Shown here: piece by piece, positions 1 to 8,039 of the stretch
Position numbering within the stretch: position 1 is the first letter of the stretch
Layout: each line of letters starts with the position of its first letter
DNA from: Streptomyces sp. DT2A-34
Lineage (GTDB): Bacteria > Actinomycetota > Actinomycetes > Streptomycetales > Streptomycetaceae
DNA: 64,000 nucleotides
Assembly: GCF_030499515.1 (NCBI RefSeq)
Contig: NZ_JASTWJ010000001.1
Location: 6,738,001-6,802,000, forward strand
Direction of reading: 5' to 3'
Program-made: the position numbers and the translations under genes
The notes under the pieces: model-generated
The model's input: only the letters and a program-made list of their open reading frames with translations
The model's database searches: none
Told to the model about the DNA's origin: nothing

Positions 1-387
1 CCAGCCCTCCAGGATCTCCGCACCGGCGGTCGCCTCGACCGCCAGCACGACCACCCAGAAGAACCAGTACAGCCAGCCGATGGAGAAACCGGCCCAGGGC
101 CCGAGCGCCCGGTCGGCGTGCGCGGAGAACGACCCGGACGTCGGGTTGGCCGCGGACATCTCACCGAGCATCCGCATCACCAGCACCACGAGCGTGCCGA
201 CGAGGGCGTAGGAGAGGAGGATGCCGGGTCCCGCGGTGGCGATACCGGTTTTGGACCCGACGAAGAGTCCGGCGCCGATGACGCCACCGATGGCGATCAT
301 GGACAGATGGCGGTTCTTGAGCCCGGCCTGTAGGCCGTGGCCGCCGGCGGCCGGTCCGGCCGTCTTCTGTGTCGGCTGCGAAGTCAT
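1..387 (-). CDS. Amino acid permease, APC family (C-terminus outside the window)
   Basis: Membrane transporter that would import amino acids by proton symport. Only the first 129 codons are present; the gene runs off the left edge. The start is the ATG at 387 and gives a polar N-tail of about 25 residues. Next comes the family's first-helix signature 'IGGVIGAGLFVGS', an unwound glycine-rich substrate and cation site. A second hydrophobic helix and the conserved 'MRMLGEMSAANPTSGSF' segment follow, then 'ADRALGPWAGFSIGWLYW', all typical of the GABA/aromatic/asparagine permease branch (AnsP, GabP, AroP). The substrate cannot be told from this fragment. It is divergent from rpiB, and the 217-bp gap must hold both promoters. 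Confidence 0.9.
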   Translation of the reverse strand, partial: MTSQPTQKTAGPAAGGHGLQAGLKNRHLSMIAIGGVIGAGLFVGSKTGIATAGPGILLSYALVGTLVVLVMRMLGEMSAANPTSGSFSAHADRALGPWAGFSIGWLYWFFWVVVLAVEATAGAEILEGW

Positions 388-604
388 GGAACGGATTTCC
401 TTTGAGCCGTGGGGAGCGGTTCTCGTACGAGCGGTGGTGGAGCGGCGTACGAATCGGACCAGTGAATCCGAGGAGAACGAATTCGGGAACCTTTGATTCG
501 TGATTGTTACTTGAGGTTTTCTTGAGCTTCCATGGCGTGCATCACAATAAACACGCCCGACACCCGGCGCTGCTGCCCCGAAACACCCGTGTCACACTCG
601 TTCC

Positions 605-1090
605 ATGCGCGTGTATCTCGGCTCGGACCATGCGGGCTTCGAACTCAAGAACCACCTCGTCGACTGGCTCAAGGCGGCGGGCCACGACCCGGTCGACTGC
701 GGCCCCCACATCTACGACGCCCAGGACGACTACCCGCCCTTCTGCCTCCGCGCGGCGGAGAAGACGGCCGCGGACCCCGACTCCCTCGGCATCGTGATCG
801 GCGGCTCGGGCAACGGCGAGCAGATCGCCGCGAACAAGGTGAAGGGCGTCCGCGCGGCGCTGGCCTGGAGCGAGGAGACGGCGTCGCTGGGCCGCCAGCA
901 CAACAACGCGAACGTCGTCGCGGTGGGTGCGCGCATGCACACGCTGGACGAGGCGACCAAGTTCGTGGAGACGTTCCTCAGCACCCCGTACTCCGGTGAC
1001 GAGCGCCATACCCGCCGCATCAACATGTTGGCCACCTACGAGACGACTGGCGACCTCCCCCCGATCCCCCCGCACCACCCCCAGCAGTAG
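605..1090 (+). CDS. rpiB: Ribose-5-phosphate isomerase B
   Basis: Cytoplasmic enzyme of the non-oxidative pentose phosphate pathway that interconverts ribose 5-phosphate and ribulose 5-phosphate. The 161-residue protein opens with 'MRVYLGSDHAGFELK', the LacA/RpiB signature with the phosphate and ring-opening residues, and carries 'GGSGNGEQIAANK' at about 66-78. Many RpiB enzymes have a catalytic Cys in this loop. Here the position reads Gly and a Glu follows (Glu72), the pattern known from the mycobacterial enzyme in which Glu is the base. 'RQHNNANVVAVGAR' is the conserved anion-binding segment. The start ATG has no clear ribosome-binding site. Its product, ribulose 5-phosphate, is also the likely substrate of the cytidylyltransferase-SDR fusion at 52438. 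Confidence 0.95.
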   Translation: MRVYLGSDHAGFELKNHLVDWLKAAGHDPVDCGPHIYDAQDDYPPFCLRAAEKTAADPDSLGIVIGGSGNGEQIAANKVKGVRAALAWSEETASLGRQHNNANVVAVGARMHTLDEATKFVETFLSTPYSGDERHTRRINMLATYETTGDLPPIPPHHPQQ

Positions 1091-1197
1091 CGGCGATCAC
1101 CACCGAAGCTCCCTCCCGCCCCCTGGAGGCTTGGGCCCGGCCCACCCCTCGGGGCTCGAGGCGCGAACGGTCACTGCCCAGCGCCGGCCCGCGTCAT

Positions 1198-1334
1198 TCA
1201 GCCCGTCCGGCGTTTGAGGACGAGGCCCGTTCAGGGCCGAAGCGGGGGTCTGGGGGCCGCAGGCTCCCAGGGGGCGGGGTCGAAGGGGCAGCGCCCCTGG
1301 AGGATGGGACGGGTAGGGGCGGCGGGGGCGAGAC
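1198..1334. repeat. 137-bp intergenic element, copy A
   Basis: This 137-bp block is repeated at 5384-5520 with the same length and only two base differences by eye (near positions 1284 and 1313). It begins at the 'GTCCGGCGTTTGAGGACGAG' motif that I recall as a common Streptomyces intergenic repeat, and it is rich in G runs and short inverted pairs. It lies just before the Nei-type gene, as copy B lies just before the HD-domain gene. No coding function is evident. Confidence 0.85.
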
Positions 1335-1380
1335 CCTTGGTCCACAGCCCCACCCACCCGCAGACGAACAAGGAGTCCCC

Positions 1381-2190
1381 GTGCCCGAGGGCCACACCAT
1401 CCACCGCCTGGCCCAGGACTACGCGACCGCATTCCTCGGCACGACCCCCCACGTCACCAGCCCCCAGGGCAAGTTCTCAGACGCCGCAGAACTCCTGACC
1501 GGCTCAGAACTCACCCACACCGAGGCCCACGGCAAACACCTCTTCCTCGGCTTCCGAGACGCCGACTGGATCCACATCCACCTCGGCCTCTTCGGCAAGG
1601 TCAATTTCGGCGCCACCCCCGCACCCCCACCCACGGACACGGTCCGCCTACGCCTCGCGAACAGCACCGCCTACGTAGACCTCCGCGGCCCCACCACCTG
1701 CGCCCTGATCACCCCCACCGAGAAGCAGGCGATACACGACCGCCTCGGCCCCGACCCCCTCCGAGGCGACGCCGACCCGCACCTGGCCTACCGGCGGATC
1801 TCCCGCAGCCGCACCACCATCGCCGCCCTCCTCATGGACCAGAAGGTCATCGGGGGCGTCGGCAACGTCTACCGCGCCGAGGTCCTCTTCCGCCACCGCA
1901 TCGACCCGTACCGCGCCGGCAAGGACATCACCCCCACCCAGTGGGACGCGATCTGGACCGACCTCGTCGAGCTCATGCACGAGGGCGTCCGCAACAACCG
2001 CATCGACACCGTCCGCCCGGAGCACACCCCGGAGGCGATGGGCCGCCCACCGCGCGTCGACGACCACGGCGGCGAGGTCTACGTCTACCGCAGGGCCAAC
2101 CTGCCCTGCCACATCTGTGGCGGCGAGGTCCGCACCGCCGACCTCGCCGCCCGCAACCTCTTCTGGTGCCCGGCCTGCCAGACCCCGTAG
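1381..2190 (+). CDS. nei: Fpg/Nei-family DNA glycosylase/AP lyase (endonuclease VIII type)
   Basis: Base-excision repair enzyme that removes oxidised bases and cleaves the abasic strand. Starting at the GTG at 1381, the mature N-terminus is 'PEGHTIHRLA': the Pro after Met is the Schiff-base nucleophile and the next Glu the acid. 'PEGH' with a following Thr-Ile-His-Arg is closer to Nei than to MutM. The helix-two-turn-helix region lies around residues 150-200 ('MDQKVIGGVGNVYRAEVLF'). The C-terminal zinc finger uses Cys243, Cys246, Cys263 and Cys266, and 269 residues is the usual length. Actinobacteria carry several paralogues, so base specificity is not assigned. It is a lone gene between a repeat element and the convergent Eis-like gene. 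Confidence 0.92.
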   Translation: MPEGHTIHRLAQDYATAFLGTTPHVTSPQGKFSDAAELLTGSELTHTEAHGKHLFLGFRDADWIHIHLGLFGKVNFGATPAPPPTDTVRLRLANSTAYVDLRGPTTCALITPTEKQAIHDRLGPDPLRGDADPHLAYRRISRSRTTIAALLMDQKVIGGVGNVYRAEVLFRHRIDPYRAGKDITPTQWDAIWTDLVELMHEGVRNNRIDTVRPEHTPEAMGRPPRVDDHGGEVYVYRRANLPCHICGGEVRTADLAARNLFWCPACQTP

Positions 2191-2220
2191 GGAAGCCGCC
2201 CGCGCGTCAGAACCCCCGCC

Positions 2221-3485
2221 TCAGAACCCGTGCGGCAACCACGGCGCCACAGCCGACGCGAACCCGACCGCCGCCTCCGCCAGCGCCCCCTGCCGCAACT
2301 CCCGCACCCGCCCGGCGGCCCCCAACGCGCCCAGGCTCACGCCCCCGAGATACGCCGCCCCCAACTCCCGTACGGACAAAGAGAGATCGGCCGCGTCAGC
2401 CGTACGCTCGCACGCCGCCCCCTTGGCATCCCCGGACAGCCGCCAACGCCCCGCGTTCCAGGGACAAAGGCGTCCTCGACCTCGAACACCACGTCCACCG
2501 GCGCCTGATACGTCCGCGCCTGAAGCGCCGCCCCCACGTCCACCAGCCGTACGTGCAACGAGTCCCGCACCCGGAGCGCACACCGCCGGATGTCGGACAC
2601 CTGGTGCTGCCACGCCTCGTCCATCGGCCGCCCGTACGCCTTCACCGTGGACGTCAGGTCGATCCCGAACAGAAACCGCCACAGCGCGGCCTCCGCCGCA
2701 GGGTCGAGGGCCTGCGTGTCCCGCAGCTGGACGGAGCCCTTGGGCCCACCGGCATCCCACTCCGGCTTGACGTGGAAGCGCGCGTACCCGACGACCTCAC
2801 CGTCCCGCTCCGCGAGCACGCACTGCAACGGCGACCCGCCGCCCCGCTCGCTCTCCGGGTCGAGCAGCCCGAGCCGCTCCCACCCGGGCAGCCGCGCGAG
2901 CATCCCCGGCCGGTCGGCCACCTTGCGCGCGTACACCGCCTCGCACACGTCGAGGACGTCGCCCGGTACGGCGTAGCGCAGACGTACGTCATCGGTGCCG
3001 GGCGGCACGGACAGCCGGACGCGGGTCGTGTCGATCTCGGCGTTCACGTGCAGGGTGCCGACGCCGTACCCGAACCGGCCGTAGATCTCCGGCTCGGAGG
3101 CGGTCAGTACGGCGAGCGGCCGGCCCCACTCGCGCACGTCGTCCAGCTGCCGCCGCATCATCGAGGTCAGCACACCGCGCCGGCGGTGCGTGCCGGCGAC
3201 ACTCACCATCGTGACGCCGGCCGCGGGCACCGACGCGCCCCCCGGCACGGTCAGTCGGAAGCTGAAGGCCCCCGCCGTGCCGACGCAGGCGTCCCCGTCC
3301 CAGGCGCCGATGAAACGGTCGAACTCGGTGAGGGACTTCCACAACTCCCGCTCCTCGGCCGCTTCCGGGACACCGCCGAAGGCGCGGATGAGCGTGGCGT
3401 ACCAGATATCCCACTCGTCCTGCCGCAACACCCGCAGCTCGGGAGGGCCGGACTGCCCGGGGTGGCTCGCACTGTCTTTCGCCAT
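2221..3485 (-). CDS. Eis-type GNAT N-acetyltransferase, interrupted by an apparent -1 frameshift
   Basis: Acetyl-CoA-dependent transferase of the Eis/enhanced intracellular survival type (GNAT plus SCP2-like domain). The first part reads in one frame from ATG 3485 (an alternative in-frame ATG is at 3506). It has the acetyl-CoA loop 'VAGTHRRRGVLTSMM' and the 'EPEIYGRFGYG' segment. At about 2460, after 'VEDAFVP', the frame is lost and would end at 2337. The family's C-terminal part continues in another frame ('WNAGRWRLSG' to 'VAPWLPHGF') to the TGA at 2221. One extra C in the C-run would join them. The terminal Phe matters because in Eis the C-terminal carboxylate takes part in catalysis. Either a sequencing deletion or a recent knockout; I favour the former. 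Confidence 0.8.
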
Positions 3486-3647
3486 GAACCATGCGTACCA
3501 GGGCATTGCGGGACGAGCGAGGGAATTTCTCGTTGACGGCGGCGAGACCGCTTTCTGTGAAGTTCACTGTGAAGTTGAACCTCGGACGGGGGACAAGTGG
3601 GACCTCCCGTGCCAAGCAGCTGGTCCGATGGATAGGGTCCCGAACTA

Positions 3648-4826
3648 ATGGCAGCAGGACGAGAGCGGCGCACGGCGGCCGAGACGTTCACGGCCCGGTT
3701 GAAGATGCAGTGGCACCGGGCCCGCGTCGGCGTGCGCAGAAGCGCGGTGGACTACTTCCGCGGCGACGGCTCGGACTGGATCGCACTGGCCGGCCTGCTC
3801 CTCACGGTGCCGCTGATCTGCGCCGTGACGATGGCCAACCCGGTGTGGTTCTCCCCGGCCGCGCTGGTCCTCCCCATCGTCGCCGGCGGCCTGCTGCTGC
3901 GCCCGGCGAGCCTGCTGGGCCTCTACGCCGCGGCGGCCACCGCCCTGATCGTGGAGTCGGTGCAGCTCGGTCCCTACACGGAGGGCCCGTCCCGCGTCAC
4001 CCCGGGCGTGGTCCTCGTCGTAGCCGCCTGTGGCTTCTTCGGCCTCCTCATCGCGCAGTTCCGCAGCCGTGTGGGCGTGCCCTGGCGGCGCGGCGGCACG
4101 ATGCTCTTCGACCTGCGCGAACGCATCCGCGTCCAGAGCAAGCTCCCGAGCCTGCCGCACGGCTGGCACCGCGAGATGGCGCTGCGCCCGGCGGGCGGCC
4201 AGTCCTTCTCGGGCGACTTCGTCGTCGCGGCCCGCACGAATGGCGGCCGCACGCTGGAGGTGGTCCTGACGGACGTGTCGGGCAAGGGCATGGACGCAGG
4301 CTCGCGCGCCCTTCTCCTCTCCGGAGCCTTCGGCGGCCTCCTGGGCAGCCTGCCCCCACACGCGTTCCTCCCGGCGGCCAACGGCTACCTGCTCCGCCAG
4401 GACTGGGACGAGGGCTTCGCCACCTCGATCCACCTCGTCCTGGACCTGGACTCGGGCGACTACGAGCTCTACTCGGCGGGCCACCCACCGGGCCTGCAAC
4501 TGAGCGCGGGCAGCGGCCGCTGGGAGGAGAAGGCGGCCGAGGGCCCCCTCCTCGGCGTGTACGACGGCGCCCAGTTCGACCCCGTGAAGGGCACACTCCG
4601 CTCCGGAGACGTGCTGATGCTGTTCACGGACGGCCTGGTCGAAACGTCCGACCGCGACATCGTCGAGGGCATCGACCGCCTCACCGGCGAGGCCGACCGC
4701 TACGTCGCCGGCGGCTTCCACGGCGCCGCATGGCACCTCATCGAGGCGGTCGCGAGAGACGTCAACGACGACAGGGCCCTCCTCCTGATCTGCCGCGAGG
4801 GCCCGACGACAACGACGCCACGCTGA
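3648..4826 (+). CDS. Membrane-anchored PP2C/SpoIIE-family serine phosphatase
   Basis: Predicted Mn/Mg-dependent protein serine/threonine phosphatase, a class that in Streptomyces often acts on anti-sigma-factor antagonists. The 392-residue protein has a basic cytoplasmic N-tail, then about three to four hydrophobic segments between residues 45 and 150. A C-terminal SpoIIE/PP2C domain runs from about 175 onward. The metal-site motifs are 'QSFSGDFVVA', 'LTDVSGKGMDAG', 'YSAGHPPGLQL' and 'LFTDGLVETSDRD'. There is no PAS, GAF or HAMP sensor, so the membrane part may itself sense or only anchor. No anti-sigma partner gene is adjacent. The start ATG at 3648 has only a weak upstream purine stretch. 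Confidence 0.88.
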   Translation: MAAGRERRTAAETFTARLKMQWHRARVGVRRSAVDYFRGDGSDWIALAGLLLTVPLICAVTMANPVWFSPAALVLPIVAGGLLLRPASLLGLYAAAATALIVESVQLGPYTEGPSRVTPGVVLVVAACGFFGLLIAQFRSRVGVPWRRGGTMLFDLRERIRVQSKLPSLPHGWHREMALRPAGGQSFSGDFVVAARTNGGRTLEVVLTDVSGKGMDAGSRALLLSGAFGGLLGSLPPHAFLPAANGYLLRQDWDEGFATSIHLVLDLDSGDYELYSAGHPPGLQLSAGSGRWEEKAAEGPLLGVYDGAQFDPVKGTLRSGDVLMLFTDGLVETSDRDIVEGIDRLTGEADRYVAGGFHGAAWHLIEAVARDVNDDRALLLICREGPTTTTPR

Positions 4827-4835
4827 CCCGCCTCA

Positions 4836-5383
4836 CTCAAGCCTGCCCGGCGTTCAAGGACGAGCAATCCGACACCGCCCCGAGCCCCCACCCGGCTGGG
4901 GGCTTCACTTCCAGGCGCGGACCGGCATCGTCCGACACGTCCGGCGTTTGAGGATGTGGCCGCCCCGTCCCGAGCCCTCATCCGCCCGCTGGGGGCTCGG
5001 CCTTGCGGCGCCGGCTGTCGCTTCTGAGTGCCGGTCGGCATCATTCAGCGCGTCCGGCGTTTGGGGATGTGGCGGCACTGTCCCGAGCCCTCATCCGCCC
5101 GCTGGGGGCTGGGCGTCGTGGCGTCGGCTGTCGCTTCTGAGTGCCGGTCGGCATCATTCAGCGCGTCCGGCGTTTGGGGATGTGGCGGCGCTGTCCCGAG
5201 CCCTCATCCGCCCGCTGGGGGCTGGGCGTCGTGGCGTCGGCTGTCGCTTCTGAGTGCCGGTCGGCATCATTCAGCGCGTCCGGCGTTTGGGGATGTGGCG
5301 GCGCTGTCCCGAGCCCCCGCCCGCCCGCTGGGGGCTTGGCCTCGCTGCGCCGACCGTCGCTTCTCAGCGTCGGCCTGCATCAC
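4836..5383. repeat. 113-bp tandem repeat array (about 4.8 units)
   Basis: The interval after the phosphatase gene is made of head-to-tail units with an exact 113-bp period. Units begin at about 4915, 5028, 5141 and 5254, and a further diverged unit begins at 5367. The 5028, 5141 and 5254 units are almost identical; the first (4836-4914) is degenerate. Each unit carries 'GTCCGGCGTTTGGGGATG' or the TGAGG variant, then a Pro/Gly-coding-like GC segment and 'CGGCTGTCGCTTCTGAGTG'. Short open frames across it arise because 113 is not a multiple of three, and they have no start signals. The last unit runs directly into the 137-bp element, suggesting amplification from the same core motif. Confidence 0.9.
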
Positions 5384-5520
5384 TCAGCCCGTCCGGCGTT
5401 TGAGGACGAGGCCCGTTCAGGGCCGAAGCGGGGGTCTGGGGGCCGCAGGCCCCCAGGGGGCGGGGTCGAAGGGGCAGCGCCCCTTGAGGATGGGACGGGT
5501 AGGGGCGGCGGGGGCGAGAC
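5384..5520. repeat. 137-bp intergenic element, copy B
   Basis: Same length and about 135 of 137 bases identical to the block at 1198-1334 by eye. It forms the end of the 113-bp array and stops 9 bp before the GTG of the HD-domain gene, so it supplies that gene's immediate upstream region. The last bases contain no recognisable ribosome-binding site. Confidence 0.85.
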
Positions 5521-5529
5521 ACTGGACGA

Positions 5530-5994
5530 GTGACCGAGCCTGACCGAACCCCGCTGCCCCTCACCGCCGTAGAGGCCATCGCCCGCGCCGCCCACGCCCA
5601 CCAGACCGACAAGGCCGGACGACCGTACACCGAACACCTCCAGGCCGTCGCCGAAGGCGTACGCGCGCGCGGCGGCGACAACGACCAGATCGCCGCGGCC
5701 TGGCTGCACGACGCAGTGGAGGACGACGCGCTGACCGAACAGTGGCTGGAAGAAGCCACCCTGAGCCGCCGCACGAAGGACATCGTGCTGGCGGTAACCA
5801 AGCGGACCGGAGAACCCCCCGAGGCCTACGCCGCACGCATCCTCGCCACCGAGGGCGCCCTGCTGGTGAAGGAGGCCGACCTGGCGCACAACGCGAACCC
5901 GGCCCGCCTCGCGGCCCTCGACGAGGCCACCCGCAAACGACTGACCGAGAAGTACGCACGGATGCGCGCACTTCTCGGTCTGATCGGCAAGTGA
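5530..5994 (+). CDS. HD-domain hydrolase related to small (p)ppGpp hydrolases
   Basis: A 154-residue single-domain protein with the metal-binding HD signature. 'YTEHLQAV' supplies the first His, 'AAAWLHDAVEDD' the HD pair with the following ED, and 'KEADLAHNANP' the late Asp. This order matches the hydrolase half of RelA/SpoT and the stand-alone small alarmone hydrolases (MESH1/SAH), which cut pyrophosphate from (p)ppGpp or related nucleotides. The substrate is not proven; other HD phosphohydrolases share the fold. The GTG start at 5530 lies only 9 bp after a repeat element. It converges on the acyltransferase gene with 30 bp between stops and no clear terminator. Confidence 0.8.
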   Translation: MTEPDRTPLPLTAVEAIARAAHAHQTDKAGRPYTEHLQAVAEGVRARGGDNDQIAAAWLHDAVEDDALTEQWLEEATLSRRTKDIVLAVTKRTGEPPEAYAARILATEGALLVKEADLAHNANPARLAALDEATRKRLTEKYARMRALLGLIGK

Positions 5995-6024
5995 CGTCCC
6001 ACGAGGGGAACTCTCAGCGTCGGC

Positions 6025-7227
6025 TCAGGCGTTGACCTTCTCCCGCTTGGCCGCACCCTCACGCTTCTCGCGCTCCCGGGCCACCTCCGCCGCGTCCCGC
6101 TTGAACGCCCAGTCCATCTTGGGCTCCATCGCGAACCGGAACACCCGCTGCACCGGCTTGGTGCACAGCAGCGTCACACCGACAGCCGCGCAGACGGTAA
6201 CGAAGATCTCGCCGAGCGGCCGGTGCAGCCAGGCGGCCTCGAACCAGCCCTGGTAGTCCCCGGCCTTCACGAAGAACCCGTGCAGCAGATAGCCGTACAG
6301 CGTCCCCGCGCCGAGCGCCGTGAACCACATGTGCCGACGCGGCACCCAGGCGAAGAAGCAGGCCGTCAGCAGCAGCGAGCAGCCGAACATCGCCAGCACC
6401 ATGACCGGCCCGCTCCACCACGGGGCGTGCAGCTCCTGCGCCGCGTCACGGTGGTAGAACCACGCGGTGTTCATACGCGGCACCGCCCACCAGCCGAAGG
6501 CCAGCGCCACCGCGCCCACCGGCACGGACAGGATCCGCACCGTGCGCGTGCGCACCATGTGGAAGTGCTCGGGCTTCATGATCAGGCCCAGCACGAAGTA
6601 CGGCAGGAACTGCAGCACCCGCTGCAGGTCCAGGTCGTCGCCGATCTCCGGGGTGACCGTCGCCGCCATGGCGAGGCCGAGGGCGATCGGCAGCGGCCAG
6701 CGCACCATCTTCCAGATGGGGGTGGTCATCCGCCAGATGAACAGCGCGCACAGGAACCACGTCAGGTACCACGGGTCCAGGAGGCTGATCTCCTGGCTCG
6801 GGTCCTCGTCGATCCAGCGCTTGAAGAGCGGATACGCCGTCTCGAACACGATGTACGGCACGGCGACGCCGGTGATCAGCCGCTTCATCCGGCTGGGGCT
6901 GGCGTCGAAGCTGCGTGAGAAGAAGCCGGAGATGATGATGAACGCCGGCATGTGGAAGGTGTACACGACGGTGTACACGGCCTCCAGGGTCCGGCTGTCG
7001 CCCTTGATCGGCTCCCAGGCGTGTCCTATGGCCACGAGCACGATCGCCAGGTACTTGGCGTTGTCGAAGAACGCGTCGCGCTGCTTGGCACCGCTGGACG
7101 CGGGTCTGTTGTTCGCCTGAGCCTTCTTGTTGTGCGGCGAGCGCGGACTGGGCACTCCGTCCGCCGGTGACTGTGCCGGGGGGAGTGGCGCTCTGTTGTA
7201 GCCGTGCGGTCGCAGTGAGTCCGTCAC
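6025..7227 (-). CDS. Acyltransferase-3 family integral membrane protein
   Basis: Multi-pass membrane protein of the acyltransferase-3 (OafA/NodX-like) family, which transfers acetyl or other acyl groups to extracytoplasmic sugars or polymers. From the GTG at 7227, preceded by a good GGGAGG site, it is about 400 residues. A Pro/Asn-rich cytoplasmic lead is followed by 'DNAKYLAIVLVAIGHAWEP', where the His is the conserved family residue. 'HMPAFIIISGFFSRSF' and about nine further hydrophobic helices come next. It ends in a charged Lys/Arg/Glu tail. An in-frame ATG 51 bp upstream lacks a comparable site. The acceptor is unknown; an envelope glycan is the obvious class. Confidence 0.85.
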   Translation of the reverse strand: MTDSLRPHGYNRAPLPPAQSPADGVPSPRSPHNKKAQANNRPASSGAKQRDAFFDNAKYLAIVLVAIGHAWEPIKGDSRTLEAVYTVVYTFHMPAFIIISGFFSRSFDASPSRMKRLITGVAVPYIVFETAYPLFKRWIDEDPSQEISLLDPWYLTWFLCALFIWRMTTPIWKMVRWPLPIALGLAMAATVTPEIGDDLDLQRVLQFLPYFVLGLIMKPEHFHMVRTRTVRILSVPVGAVALAFGWWAVPRMNTAWFYHRDAAQELHAPWWSGPVMVLAMFGCSLLLTACFFAWVPRRHMWFTALGAGTLYGYLLHGFFVKAGDYQGWFEAAWLHRPLGEIFVTVCAAVGVTLLCTKPVQRVFRFAMEPKMDWAFKRDAAEVAREREKREGAAKREKVNA

Positions 7228-7766
7228 AGACCCTCCCGCCGGAAGCCGGGGGAGGCGATCCAGGACTTTGCTGCGCATGCGGGGGACGAGGCAGCGTGGA
7301 ACATCTGAGGCACCCTAGCGTTGTCTGTGTGTTTTCGTAAAACCCGCCAGGTCATTCCTGGTTATTGCGCTCGACCGCGTGTGTACGACGAACGTGCACC
7401 TGTCGGACACCTGTTGGCCACCCGTCTTGTCCGGATTCATCCGGACTAAGGGGTGCATATGGGCAGGAGCTGACTCCGGTGGAATGATCAGAGTGCGGAG
7501 AATTCGAAATACCCGCGAACACGTTGTGTGTTGATGGAAACGATCCCGCCGAATTCCCTGCGCGAGTGTCCCCTCGAAATGCTGTACGGGTACAACGTGA
7601 GAGGTCGGCGCGGGCCGAGGGTCCGCACGGATCCGGCACAGGTGTGGCGAACGAAACGTCACGTGCCGCATAGCGGAGCCCGGTTGGTGGCACGATGGTT
7701 CTGGCGGGGGTGCGCGGGGTGCATCCCCGGGCCGGGAGAGCGGACCGACCGAGGGTGTGATCTGTT
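7228..7766. other. 539-bp divergent intergenic region without a supported gene
   Basis: This interval separates the acyltransferase gene from the small membrane-protein gene and must contain divergent promoters. Base composition is visibly less GC-rich around 7310-7560 than in the flanking genes, as expected for regulatory DNA. Short open frames are present on both strands but have no ribosome-binding site or codon bias. I see no convincing hairpin, tRNA or riboswitch-like structure. Confidence 0.5.
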
Positions 7767-7961
7767 GTGGCCATTTCGCTGTCAGTTGTGTTGCTGTTGG
7801 CGATCATTTTGGTGGTGTTGATCCGTGGCGGATCCTTGAAGGCCGGCCCCGCCGTCGTCGCCGTGCTGTTCGGCTTCTTCCTGGCCTCGACCGGCATGGC
7901 CGACGACATCCAGCGGTTCCTCAACTCGATAGCGGAGACGATCAACTCCATCCAGTTCTAG
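7767..7961 (+). CDS. Small membrane protein (64 aa) of unknown function
   Basis: A GTG-started 64-codon gene with a GAGGG ribosome-binding site about 11 bases upstream. The sequence is two hydrophobic helices (about residues 2-20 and 27-45) joined by 'IRGGSLKAGP', with an amphipathic tail 'DDIQRFLNSIAETINSIQF'. It reads like a short membrane hairpin with a cytoplasmic or periplasmic helix. Third-position GC bias and a clear start support it as real. It lies 78 bp before the kinase gene in the same direction and may share its transcript. I do not recognise a family with a known function. Confidence 0.7.
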   Translation: MAISLSVVLLLAIILVVLIRGGSLKAGPAVVAVLFGFFLASTGMADDIQRFLNSIAETINSIQF

Positions 7962-8039
7962 GGTCCGTGGGGCCGCCTGGAAGGGTACGGATACCCTCGT
8001 TCGTGATCGTCGAACGGTCCGGAACGGGGGAACGTACGG

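Noticed and set aside
4836..5520. CRISPR array
   Set aside because: The units are contiguous and near identical over 113 bp with no unique spacers, and no cas genes are in the window. The 91-bp array at 62517 fails for the same reason.
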